Assembly: GCA_016789785.1 (NCBI GenBank)
Contig: JAEUQE010000165.1
Span: 1-20,948 of the forward strand
From: Bryobacterales bacterium
GTDB taxonomy: Bacteria > Acidobacteriota > Terriglobia > Bryobacterales > Bryobacteraceae
DNA: 20,948 bases
Direction of reading: 5' to 3'
Within the stretch, counting starts at the first letter, position 1; each line of letters opens with the position of its first letter. The notes under the pieces were generated by a model. That model saw only the letters and a program-made list of their open reading frames with translations. It did no database searches and was not told the DNA's origin. The position numbers were made by a program, and so were the translations under genes. Positions 1-7,190 of the stretch are shown in pieces.

Positions 1-152
1 ACTGTGGACCGTGCGGATACATCAAATGGCCCGTTGGGGCTCGTACCCACCCATCGGGGTCCAGACTGTGCCTTCGCAGCCTTTGGGGCCGCGAACGTCA
101 GGCAGAACATAGCAGCCAGGGGTAAGGCTGCCGATGCCCAAAGACGCTTCAT
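1..152 (-). CDS. Exported protein of unknown function, 5' end only (runs off the window)
   Basis: This is the first 50 codons of a minus-strand gene cut by the window edge. The ATG at 152-150 follows a strong Shine-Dalgarno sequence (GGAGGAGG, complement of about 156-163) at good spacing. The predicted N-terminus is a classic Sec signal peptide: MKRLW, a hydrophobic stretch (about residues 6-22), and an Ala-rich end with a likely signal peptidase I site at AKA|QSGP near residue 28. The mature part begins with a short GPRW-type segment and gives too little sequence to assign a family. The frame is open to base 1. A promoter candidate and a perfect dyad lie upstream. The plus-strand reading frame across the same bases lacks a ribosome binding site and is treated as a shadow. 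I am fairly sure it is a real gene and have no functional call. Confidence 0.72.
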   Translation of the reverse strand, partial: MKRLWASAALPLAAMFCLTFAAPKAAKAQSGPRWVGTSPNGPFDVSARST

Positions 153-252
153 TTCCCTCCTCCAAGACTCAAACACTAGAATTGAAACTCAAAACCAAAA
201 AACGTGCGACCCACCAGGGGATACAACACACCATGATGATTCGTAAACGACA

Positions 253-281
253 CTTCTATCTCAAACGGCATGGAAAGTCAA
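253..281 (-). promoter_or_regulatory. Sigma-70-like promoter candidate for the exported-protein gene
   Basis: Read on the minus strand there is TTGACT (complement of 276-281), exactly 17 bases, then TAGAAG (complement of 253-258). The -35 box matches 5 of 6 consensus bases and the -10 box 4 of 6, with ideal spacing. Transcription would start near 245, leaving a leader of roughly 90 bases before the ATG at 152. Its orientation and position fit the only minus-strand gene downstream. Confidence 0.45.
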
Positions 282-342
282 GACTTGTGCGCTAAGATGC
301 AAAGAAAACGGATTCAAGCGTACCCGCTCCATCACCCATGCC

Positions 343-359
343 CCTCTGACGGTCAGAGG
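343..359. promoter_or_regulatory. Perfect 17-base inverted repeat, possible operator
   Basis: The sequence is CCTCTGAC-G-GTCAGAGG: two perfect 8-base arms around one central base. A one-base loop is too tight for a good RNA hairpin, and there is no following T-tract on either strand, so a binding site for a dimeric regulator is more likely than a terminator. It lies about 60 bases upstream of the -35 box of the promoter candidate at 253-281, a position suited to an activator or a distal operator. The regulator is unknown. Confidence 0.4.
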
Positions 360-542
360 TTATGAATCGGCTCCGCCGTTCCTGCCTGCTCCACGGGCGC
401 CCTCTTCTCAATCGAAGAAAAAGTGGCAACGCGTTGGTCCATCGAGCTGACAGCCGGCCGCAGTCCCGACCTCATCTTAACAGCTTACACGTGCGCCGCT
501 TCCGCGCCAACCAGAAAACAACTCTCAGCCGCCCAAAGAAAG

Positions 543-586
543 AAAAAACGCCTGCCTCGCGGGCAAGCAACGCCGCGAAGCAGGCG
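543..586 (-). terminator. Intrinsic terminator downstream of the FecR/DUF6600 gene
   Basis: On the minus strand a long GC-rich stem (arms at 573-586 and 549-563; outer pairing CGCCTGC with GCAGGCG, inner pairing TCGCGG with CCGCGA, one mismatch) is followed directly by six T residues (complement of 543-548). The stem begins about 52 bases after the stop codon of the gene ending at 638, as expected for its rho-independent terminator. Confidence 0.85.
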
Positions 587-637
587 AGGGAAGAAGAGAC
601 ACACAACTCGAAAACTCTTTCGGACGGGCCAAACGGG

Positions 638-3508
638 TTATCGGGAACGCCCCATGCCGCCGCTCATGCGTCCACCACCTGCGGATCCGCCACCCATGGA
701 ACCGCCGCCACGCATGCCGCCACCGGTGAAGCCGCCGGAACGGGAGCCGCCGGAGTATCCGCCGCCACCACCGCCCGAATAGCCGCCACCCGAATAGCCG
801 CCGCCCGAGCCTCGGGATTCCATCCGCGGTGCGCTTCCACCGTAACCGCGAGAACCGCCGTCCATCCGGGGCGCTTCGAATCGCGAAGAGCCGCGCGATT
901 GGCCGAATCCAGAGGAACTGCGCGCGCCGTAGTCTGCCCGGCTGACGCTCTCACTTCGACCCGAGAAGCCGCCATAGGACTCTCTGCGGCTGCTCTCGCT
1001 ACGGCTGCCCCGATCGGAAAAACCACCGCGGTCCGACCCGCGGTGGTAAAAGCTCTGATCCTGATTGCCGGGCGCACGTTCACGAACAATCGGCGGGTCG
1101 ACGCGCACGGGCTCACCGCCGCCGCGTGGCGACTCCATTCGTGGTGACTCCATCCTCGGCGATTCCATTCGCGGGGACTCCCTCGGCGACTCCATCCGGG
1201 GAGACTCCATCCGCGGGCTCGGCGAATCCGTCCGCGGCGACGACCGTTCGAAGCCACCGCTCCGGCCACCAAACCCACCACCCGTGTTCCGGTCCCCACT
1301 TCCGGGGAAGCGCTGCCAATTCGTGTCGCGGCCGCCCATGTCCGCACCGCCACGATCGACGCTTCGATCTCCGCCGCGGCGCTCAAACGTGGAGTTCGAA
1401 CGTTCCGGTTCGAGCGACCGCCGGTCCTGCATTCCGCGGTCAGTGCTCCGGCTGGCGCCCCGCGATTCTCGATCGTCGGATCGCCAACCAGCCCCGCTTT
1501 CGGAACTTCGGCCAGCACCACGGTCCGACCCGGCAGTCCCGGTGGATGCGTCCCCGAAGCGGCGCCAACCACCTCGGTCGCGAGTGGAACCAGATCCGTC
1601 GCCACTGTTCATCCGGGTATCGCCAGTGGTTCTGGCATCCGTCGAACCGCGCGCCTCGGTGCGACCGCCCATACGGGTACTGCCGGAGTCCACACCCCGT
1701 GCCGGGTCGGAGGTCCGAACATCGTTCTCACGTCCGGTCCCGGTTCCGCGCGGCTCACCAAATCGCCGCCAGCCACCGGACTCCGCTGAACGCTCCGCAG
1801 CACGACCGCCCTCGCGTCCAGTGGACACCTCGGGGGTAGCCCGATCGGAGACACGGCCCGGATCCGCAGCGCGGCCATTCTCGACTCCGCGTTCGCGGCC
1901 CCGATCATTCAGCCCGCCGGCAGTACGGCCTTCCGCGCCCTCGGCACGTTCCGTCCGCGCGCCTTCCAAACGCCCGCCTTCGCGGCGATTCGGATCGGCC
2001 GTCCGCGCACCGTCGGCACGAACTCCCTCGCCCCGGTCACCGAATGTCCGCCTGCTCATCTCCTCGACACCGCGCCTTTGGTCCTCGAACGAGACACGTT
2101 CGACAGGCGACGGTGAGCGGCGGCTATAGAAGCGGCCGTCATCGTTGCCTCCACGAGGAACGTTGGTGACATCGCGATCCGCAAACCGCAAACTCGTCCG
2201 ATCCGGAGTTACCGGCAGATTCCCGCGGACCACCGAAGCACCGCGAAGGTCGTTGTCGCTCAGCCGGACCACGCTATTGCCGCGGCCATTCACAAAGTCG
2301 GCGGAGTTCAGGCCGCTCACCGCATTCTGCACCCGCGCGTTGCGGTAGACATTGGTGATATTGACGTTGTTGACGATGTTGACCGAGTTATCGATGTAAG
2401 TGCGATTTCCCCAACCGCGGTAGTTGCGCCATCCGTACCAGGGGTAGAACGGCTCGTGAGGCGCGAGCGGAATCCAGCCTACGTTGCCCCAGCCGACACC
2501 GATCCCACCACGAAATCCCGCGCCACCACCGAAACCAATCCACGCCACAAGCCCAGGACTCCAAAAGTGCCGTGCGCCAATTGCGCCCGGAAACCAGCAC
2601 CAGCCACGCGCGCCCCAATACCAGCGGCCATAATGGTAAGGAGCCCATCCCCAAGGATCGTAGCTGACCCAATTCCAGCCATACCAGTCGATCCACGACC
2701 AGCGGCCCTGACGATAAGGCGCCCACCCAGCCGCCACGCGCGGCGTCCACACCCAGCCGTGGGGTGGATCGTAAAACCAATCGCCGTGGGCGTCCAGATC
2801 CTCCGCACCATAAATTGACCGCGATACGTAGCGGTACGAGACCGAGCGTTCCAGATCGCGATCCCGGCGCACATTCCAGCGATCCCAATCGTCTTCGCGC
2901 AACTCACTCACGAACTGAAACTCGGGTTCCGCCTGCGTTCCACGCACAAGCATCGTGCGTCCCGCGCGCAACCGCTCGGTCCCGCGAGGAGTGTAAATCT
3001 CCACTTCGCCAGACCGCACCGTGATTTCGGTGGTATTGTCGGGCAGCACGCTGATCCGGTAGGTTCCCCGCTTCAGCGGCCGTACCGACACGCTCGGAGT
3101 CGCCACTTCGACATCCGCCTCCAGGTCGCGCAAAACCCGATACGTCACCGTACCTGCCGCGAGCTGAATCGAGAAGCGCTGATACTCCAGTTCGGCAAAC
3201 CGGATCTCCGCATTCGATGCGAGCCGGATGAAGTTCGCATAGTCCAATTGAATTTCCGCCCGGGAGGAGGCGCCGGTCAACACCCGGTCCTGCACAACCA
3301 TCGGCACGTTCGGTGCTGCCGCCACCCAGTCACCCGAGTCGCCACGGCGGATCGACACGTCACCCTGCAGCAGTGACACACGGGCGACCCCGCGGCCCGG
3401 TCCGTCGTCATTGGCTCCGAGAATCGCCGGCATTAAAAACGCTGCCAGCGTCATTCCGAACATCATCGGCCTCACCCCGGCCGATCTGGCATTGTTTGTC
3501 CGCAGCAT
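638..3508 (-). CDS. FecR-domain, DUF6600-type exported protein with a long Arg/Gly/Ser-rich C-terminal tail
   Basis: The 956-residue product starts at an ATG (3508-3506) with a clear TAGGAGG ribosome binding site. Residues 1-32 look like a signal peptide (long n-region, then GMTLAAFLMPAILGA). Residues about 70-190 resemble a FecR domain, with the pattern of exposed charged rungs and motifs such as VTYRVL and GTYRISV. Residues 241-308 are extremely Trp/Tyr/Gly-rich (GWVWTP, GWAPY, WGWAPYHYGRWYW), the signature of the DUF6600 family that often follows FecR in such proteins. From about 430 to the end it is low complexity: Arg/Gly/Asp/Ser-rich, four Trp motifs (WRRFG at 580 and 648, WRSDD at 675, WQRFP at 731), five MESPR units plus one ESPR at 767-795, then a Gly-rich GYSGGG/MRGGG end. 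This is not a canonical FecR sigma regulator, since no sigma factor gene is adjacent. It is probably periplasmic or surface located. The function is unknown. Confidence 0.85.
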   Translation of the reverse strand: MLRTNNARSAGVRPMMFGMTLAAFLMPAILGANDDGPGRGVARVSLLQGDVSIRRGDSGDWVAAAPNVPMVVQDRVLTGASSRAEIQLDYANFIRLASNAEIRFAELEYQRFSIQLAAGTVTYRVLRDLEADVEVATPSVSVRPLKRGTYRISVLPDNTTEITVRSGEVEIYTPRGTERLRAGRTMLVRGTQAEPEFQFVSELREDDWDRWNVRRDRDLERSVSYRYVSRSIYGAEDLDAHGDWFYDPPHGWVWTPRVAAGWAPYRQGRWSWIDWYGWNWVSYDPWGWAPYHYGRWYWGARGWCWFPGAIGARHFWSPGLVAWIGFGGGAGFRGGIGVGWGNVGWIPLAPHEPFYPWYGWRNYRGWGNRTYIDNSVNIVNNVNITNVYRNARVQNAVSGLNSADFVNGRGNSVVRLSDNDLRGASVVRGNLPVTPDRTSLRFADRDVTNVPRGGNDDGRFYSRRSPSPVERVSFEDQRRGVEEMSRRTFGDRGEGVRADGARTADPNRREGGRLEGARTERAEGAEGRTAGGLNDRGRERGVENGRAADPGRVSDRATPEVSTGREGGRAAERSAESGGWRRFGEPRGTGTGRENDVRTSDPARGVDSGSTRMGGRTEARGSTDARTTGDTRMNSGDGSGSTRDRGGWRRFGDASTGTAGSDRGAGRSSESGAGWRSDDRESRGASRSTDRGMQDRRSLEPERSNSTFERRGGDRSVDRGGADMGGRDTNWQRFPGSGDRNTGGGFGGRSGGFERSSPRTDSPSPRMESPRMESPRESPRMESPRMESPRMESPRGGGEPVRVDPPIVRERAPGNQDQSFYHRGSDRGGFSDRGSRSESSRRESYGGFSGRSESVSRADYGARSSSGFGQSRGSSRFEAPRMDGGSRGYGGSAPRMESRGSGGGYSGGGYSGGGGGGYSGGSRSGGFTGGGMRGGGSMGGGSAGGGRMSGGMGRSR
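1124..1210 (-). repeat. Tandem 15-base repeat encoding MESPR units inside the FecR/DUF6600 gene
   Basis: Six consecutive in-frame units are read on the minus strand: five of 15 bases encoding Met-Glu-Ser-Pro-Arg and one of 12 bases encoding Glu-Ser-Pro-Arg, 87 bases in all. Units differ mostly at synonymous third positions (for example TCT/TCG/TCA for Ser), so the peptide repeat is kept while the DNA has drifted. The missing ATG in the short unit keeps the frame. Confidence 0.85.
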
Positions 3509-3586
3509 GGTTGCCTCCTAATCAGGCTCACTAGTCCGGTTGCAATCTGAAATCCAAACGCAATCTCATTGATTCCCAAGCACATG

Positions 3587-3595
3587 TGATATCAT
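3587..3595 (+). promoter_or_regulatory. Extended -10 promoter candidate for the YfhO-NagA unit
   Basis: TGATATCAT fits the extended -10 pattern TGnTATAAT (TATCAT at 3590-3595 matches 5 of 6). A weak -35 (CATTGA) lies 17 bases upstream. The predicted start is near 3602, only about nine bases before the ATG at 3611, so the transcript would be almost leaderless. That is consistent with the lack of a good ribosome binding site there. It sits in the 102-base divergent region shared with the FecR gene. Confidence 0.3.
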
Positions 3596-3610
3596 GACGG
3601 ATCTCGCGAG

Positions 3611-5839
3611 ATGGCCGAAAACCACCACTCTGTCCAGATTGCACCACGCCGGTGGTTCCAGAGCACATGGATGGGACTGCTGCTTCTGGCGGTGATCGGG
3701 ACCGGATTTTACTGGAAGCTCACGCTCCTGCGCGACCAGTTCATTTGGTTCGACCACCCCGACATGGCCTACCTCGAGATCCCTCGCCTGCAGTTTCAGG
3801 CCAGCGAGATTCACCAGGGGCGCTTCCCGCTGTGGGATCCGCATATCTGGTCCGGCCAACCATTGATTGGTCAAACCCAGCCCGGACCTTTGTTTCCCGG
3901 CAACCTGCTACTTTATTTGCTCCCCCTCCGCGACGGATACCTGCGCTTCGGGTGGCTGAATCTCTACTGGGTGGCGATCCACATAGTCGCGGCATGGCTG
4001 TTGTATCTCTGGGCTCGCGATCTTGGACTTAGCCAGCCTGCTGCGATACTCGGCGGCGTGACTTTCGGATTCGGCGGCTTCATTGGCACCGTCGCATGGC
4101 TCGACGTGGTGAACGGGATTATCTGGGCTCCCGGAGTCCTGATGTTCACATTTCGGGCGGCACGCGGACCTCGCCTCTATGGCAATGCGGCGGCAGGTGG
4201 CATCCTGCTGGGCATTTCCTGGCTGAGTGGCCACCACGAAATGCCGATTCTGCTCTCGACCACCGTGCTGGTCACCTGGGTATGGCTCGCCACACGCGAC
4301 CGCCGCCTTATCGGCCCAGCGCTCGTGTTTCTTTGCATTGGCGCGATGGTGGCCAGCGCGCAGGTACTCCCAACCTTCGAATTCGGGCGTCTCTCGCGGC
4401 GCTGGGTGGGCCTGGAGGAAACGGTCGGCTGGAACGACAAGATCCCCTATCGTGTCCATATTCTCTATTCGCTGCCGGCACGAGGCCTGCTCGGCACGGT
4501 TCTGCCTCACCTCGGACGGTTCGCCGACTCGAGCCCTTATGTCGGCTGGATCGGGGCGAGTTTCGCGTTTCTCGGCGTCGTTGCCTGCTGGAAAGAGCGC
4601 GTTGTTCGTTGGGGGCTCAGCCTCGCGGCCATCGCAACCGTGTACTCGCTGGGCTCGTTTGCGCCACTCAACGGCATCATTTATTCCGTGGTGCCCGTGC
4701 TCGACAAGGCGCGCATTCCATCACGAGGCATGGCCCTGCTCGGTCTGGCGATCTGCGTACTGGCGGTGTACGGGTGGGAGCATGTATTGCGCGATCCTTC
4801 CTCGGCGTGGCTGCGAAAACTCATCCAGTTCCTCGTCGCAACCGGAACGCTTGTTCTGCTCGCAACAATCGGATACTCCTTTGCGGACAAGCCTCTCGAT
4901 GAGCGGATCGCACTCGGAGGGCTGGCATGCCTCGCCTGCTCAGCCTTGCTGTCCGCATGGAAACAAGGAACCATCTCCCGAAACGCCTTCAGCGCGGGAC
5001 TGCTGATCATCGTGCTCATTGAGCTGACCAGCGGCGGCCCGTCGCTCTACCCGAGCCGGTTCGACGAGAACGCATGGCCGTTTGCGAGGAAGTTGGCCGC
5101 GCACAACGACGTCGCCTCCTTCCTGCGACAGGAACTCACCGCGAATGGGCCATTTCGTGTCGCGGTCAATGACGAGGAAGTTGGCATCAACTTCGGTGAC
5201 TGGCACGGCATCGACACGTTGCACGGCTACGTCGCGGGCGCGACAGAGAACATTGTTGCGCATGAACTCCACACAGCCCGGACGCAGGATCTGCTCGGTG
5301 TGCGCTACTGGCTCGGCACCAAAGCCGACCGCCCCGATGGAATTCAGCAGGAGGTTTTCACGGGCACTTCCGGCATTAAGGTGTATCGCAATCCCACGCC
5401 CTTCCCACGTGCATGGATCGCGCACGAGACCAAGGTAGTGCCCGACCGCGCGTGGATGCGCGTCACGGTTCAGGACGCCACGGTGGATCTGCGCTCCACG
5501 GCGGTCCTGATTGCGGACGCGCCCCAACTGGAGCGATGCGGTTCACCTGGGCAGGCCGCAATCGTCTCGCGCAGTTCCGATCGCATCATTCTCTCCTCGG
5601 ACACGGAGTGCGCCGGCATGCTTGTGGTCAGCGAGACCAACTATCCGGGCTGGGAGGCGACTGTGGATGGCCAGCACGTTCGCATGTGGGAGCCATACGG
5701 GGCGTTGCGTGGTGTAGTGGTTCCCGCGGGCAAGCACCGCGTCGAAATGCGCTTCCGGCCACGGTCGGTATATGCGGGACTGGCTCTGTGCACCGCCGGA
5801 ATGCTGCTTGCGGCCGGCATCTGGATTCGAAGAAAGTAA
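3611..5839 (+). CDS. YfhO-like polytopic membrane protein (GT-C glycosyltransferase fold)
   Basis: The 742-residue product carries about a dozen hydrophobic helices, starting with WMGLLLLAVIGTGFYW (20-35). The first extracytoplasmic loop holds the acidic pair WFDHPD (D48, D51), then FPLWDP (72-77) and SGQPLIGQ, features shared by YfhO and related GT-C proteins in which loop-1 acidic residues are catalytic. The C-terminus has the YfhO-type soluble ending (NYPGWEATVDG, then PAGKHRVEMRFRP), followed by a last helix and a basic tail RRK. In Bacillus, YfhO is reported to move GlcNAc from an undecaprenyl carrier onto lipoteichoic acid; the substrate here is unknown. The ATG at 3611 has only a weak upstream purine stretch, and no better in-frame start is seen upstream. 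The gene is followed after 4 bp by a NagA-family gene, so the two are probably co-transcribed. Confidence 0.85.
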   Translation: MAENHHSVQIAPRRWFQSTWMGLLLLAVIGTGFYWKLTLLRDQFIWFDHPDMAYLEIPRLQFQASEIHQGRFPLWDPHIWSGQPLIGQTQPGPLFPGNLLLYLLPLRDGYLRFGWLNLYWVAIHIVAAWLLYLWARDLGLSQPAAILGGVTFGFGGFIGTVAWLDVVNGIIWAPGVLMFTFRAARGPRLYGNAAAGGILLGISWLSGHHEMPILLSTTVLVTWVWLATRDRRLIGPALVFLCIGAMVASAQVLPTFEFGRLSRRWVGLEETVGWNDKIPYRVHILYSLPARGLLGTVLPHLGRFADSSPYVGWIGASFAFLGVVACWKERVVRWGLSLAAIATVYSLGSFAPLNGIIYSVVPVLDKARIPSRGMALLGLAICVLAVYGWEHVLRDPSSAWLRKLIQFLVATGTLVLLATIGYSFADKPLDERIALGGLACLACSALLSAWKQGTISRNAFSAGLLIIVLIELTSGGPSLYPSRFDENAWPFARKLAAHNDVASFLRQELTANGPFRVAVNDEEVGINFGDWHGIDTLHGYVAGATENIVAHELHTARTQDLLGVRYWLGTKADRPDGIQQEVFTGTSGIKVYRNPTPFPRAWIAHETKVVPDRAWMRVTVQDATVDLRSTAVLIADAPQLERCGSPGQAAIVSRSSDRIILSSDTECAGMLVVSETNYPGWEATVDGQHVRMWEPYGALRGVVVPAGKHRVEMRFRPRSVYAGLALCTAGMLLAAGIWIRRK

Positions 5840-5843
5840 ACTC

Positions 5844-7022
5844 ATGATCTGCATCACCGGCTCCATCGTGCTCCCTGACCGGATCCTCGAATCGGGATCC
5901 GTGCTCGTCTCGGGCTCGCGGATTGAACGAGTCTCCAGGAGTACCCGAGTGCCGCGAGGCGCCCGCCATATTGATGCCAGCGGGAGTTACGTCGCCCCAG
6001 GCTTCATCGACATTCACGTGCATGGTGGCGCCGGAGCGGACTACATGGATGGCACTGACGCTGCTGTACGCCAGGCGAACCAAGCGCATCTGCGGCATGG
6101 CACCACCACCATCTTTCCGACGACCACCACGGGCAGTTTCGAGGAAATCCACGGAATGATGGACGCCTGTACGCGGGTTCGCGAAAGTTGGAGTCCGGCC
6201 GACGGCTCACGAATCGCGGGAGTCCATTTGTACGGACCCTATTTCGCGGAGACCAAAGTCGGCTGCCACTCACCTTCAGGAAGGCGCGACCCCGAACCCG
6301 ACGAATTCCGCCGGTACTTCGAAGGCAACCTGGTCCGCATTGCAACCTGCGCCGCTGAATTGCCAGGGGCGTCGGCGTTTTACCGGATGGCCCGGCGCAA
6401 GCGATGTCTCATCACATGCGGGCATTCCGACGCAAGTTGGCCGGAAATGGCCGCGGCTTATCGCGACGGGATGCGGCACGTCGATCATTTCTGGTGCGCA
6501 ATGAGTTCGGTTCCCAGCGTTCGCGCGCGATGCGGCACCCCGATGCGGGGCAGCATGGAACAATTCGTCATCGCTCATCCGGAAATGTCGACGGAAGTGA
6601 TTGCCGACGGCCAGCACCTGGCGCCAGAGCTACTGAACTATGCCTATCGCATGCTCGGCGCGGACCGGCTTTGTCTGGTTACGGATGCCAACCGCGCGCT
6701 CGACATGCCTCCCGGAAGATACCGCTTTGGGCATCCCGAAACAGGCTCCTGGTTTGAGAGTAACGGATTGGTCGGTTTCGTACCGGGCGACGGTTTGGCG
6801 AGCAGCGTGGTCGCTCTCGACTCGATGGTGCGGACCATGGCTCGCGATACCGAAGCACCGCTCCATGAGATCATTCGCATGGCCAGTCTGACTCCCGCGC
6901 GCCGCACTGGGATCGCCCATCAGACCGGAAGCATCGCGGCAGGAAAACGCGCGGACCTTGTATTGTTGACGAAAAAGCTGCACGTACAGGGAATCATGAT
7001 CGGCGGCACACTCACCGATTGA
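5844..7022 (+). CDS. nagA: NagA-family amidohydrolase (N-acetylglucosamine-6-phosphate deacetylase-like), variant metal site
   Basis: The 392-residue product has the length and motif order of NagA, which removes acetate from GlcNAc-6-phosphate in the cytoplasm. Visible motifs are GFIDIHVHGG (metal-type H58, H60), HGTTTIFPTT (85-94), TCGHSD (H194), MRHVDHFW (H212, H215), DGQHLAPE (H258), LVTDAN with the catalytic-type D281, and the C-terminal GSIAAGKRADLVLL. In characterised enzymes the HLEGP motif supplies a metal-binding Glu. Here it reads HLYGPYF, so that residue is Tyr130, and a Cys-His pair (C141, H142) follows. Activity or metal usage may therefore differ, or this may be a sister subfamily. 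I chose the ATG at 5844, four bases after the YfhO stop, because an in-frame ATG at 5772 would put the YfhO C-terminus in a second frame and add residues with no NagA similarity. It is probably translated with YfhO. Confidence 0.85.
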   Translation: MICITGSIVLPDRILESGSVLVSGSRIERVSRSTRVPRGARHIDASGSYVAPGFIDIHVHGGAGADYMDGTDAAVRQANQAHLRHGTTTIFPTTTTGSFEEIHGMMDACTRVRESWSPADGSRIAGVHLYGPYFAETKVGCHSPSGRRDPEPDEFRRYFEGNLVRIATCAAELPGASAFYRMARRKRCLITCGHSDASWPEMAAAYRDGMRHVDHFWCAMSSVPSVRARCGTPMRGSMEQFVIAHPEMSTEVIADGQHLAPELLNYAYRMLGADRLCLVTDANRALDMPPGRYRFGHPETGSWFESNGLVGFVPGDGLASSVVALDSMVRTMARDTEAPLHEIIRMASLTPARRTGIAHQTGSIAAGKRADLVLLTKKLHVQGIMIGGTLTD

Positions 7023-7078
7023 CTCCCGAACAACGGCAGTACTAGTCCTACCGCGTCTTCCATATTGGAAAATCACAC

Positions 7079-7128
7079 CGCCAGACTTCCCGAAAAGTGA
7101 AAATAGGAGTTCCCAAACGGCGTTTTTT
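7079..7128 (+). terminator. Weak terminator candidate after the NagA-family gene
   Basis: A broken stem pairs CGCC (7079-7082) with GGCG (7119-7122), and ACTTCC (7085-7090) with GGAGT (7106-7110) with one bulge. It is followed at once by six T residues (7123-7128). The stem is imperfect and the internal loops are large, so this is a tentative call supported mainly by the T-tract and the location 57 bases after the stop. Confidence 0.25.
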
Positions 7129-7135
7129 CGGATAT

Positions 7136-7144
7136 TGGTATTAA
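7136..7144 (+). promoter_or_regulatory. Extended -10 promoter candidate for the CheB-like/GGDEF/EAL gene
   Basis: TGGTATTAA fits TGnTATAAT with 4 of 6 matches in the hexamer (7139-7144); no convincing -35 is seen. The predicted transcription start is near 7151, which places the 8-base dyad at 7150-7174 at the very beginning of the transcript. Confidence 0.25.
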
Positions 7145-7149
7145 GAGCC

Positions 7150-7174
7150 TCTCCGTAGGCGGAGCGTACGGAGA
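7150..7174 (+). promoter_or_regulatory. Perfect 8-bp hairpin or dyad in the 5' region of the signalling gene
   Basis: TCTCCGTA (7150-7157) and TACGGAGA (7167-7174) are perfect complements around a 9-base GC-rich loop. The element ends 16 bases before the ATG at 7191, in a leader with no good Shine-Dalgarno sequence. It could be an operator overlapping the transcription start or an mRNA hairpin close to the ribosome landing site. No T-tract follows, which argues against a terminator. It does not resemble a cyclic di-GMP riboswitch that I can recognise. Confidence 0.45.
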
Positions 7175-7190
7175 CAATCCGCAGTCATCC

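Larger units (their letters stand above)
153..637. other. 485-bp non-coding interval between the exported-protein gene and the FecR gene
   Basis: I see no convincing gene here on either strand. The interval holds, in order, the leader of the minus-strand exported-protein gene, its promoter candidate (253-281), a perfect 17-base dyad (343-359), about 180 bases with nothing I recognise, and the intrinsic terminator of the FecR gene (543-586). Plus-strand open frames in the right half continue into the antisense strand of the FecR gene and lack ribosome binding sites. Confidence 0.6.

Noticed and set aside
4..246. 80-codon plus-strand frame at the window start
   Set aside because: No ribosome binding site, and it runs antisense to a minus-strand gene with a strong Shine-Dalgarno sequence and a signal peptide.
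1124..1210. Tandem repeat considered as a CRISPR-like or other array
   Set aside because: Units are contiguous 15-mers without spacers and remain in frame inside a gene, so it is a coding minisatellite.
362..2129. Long plus-strand open frames (261, 119, 354 and 237 codons) opposite the FecR/DUF6600 tail
   Set aside because: They are Pro/Arg/Ala-rich, lack ribosome binding sites and lie antisense to a gene with a clear start, signal peptide and terminator. GC-rich low-complexity coding DNA produces such shadows.
5772..5843. 24-codon N-terminal extension of the NagA-family gene
   Set aside because: It would overlap the YfhO C-terminus, adds a Cys/Pro-rich segment unlike NagA, and the ATG at 5844 starts exactly at the usual NagA beginning.
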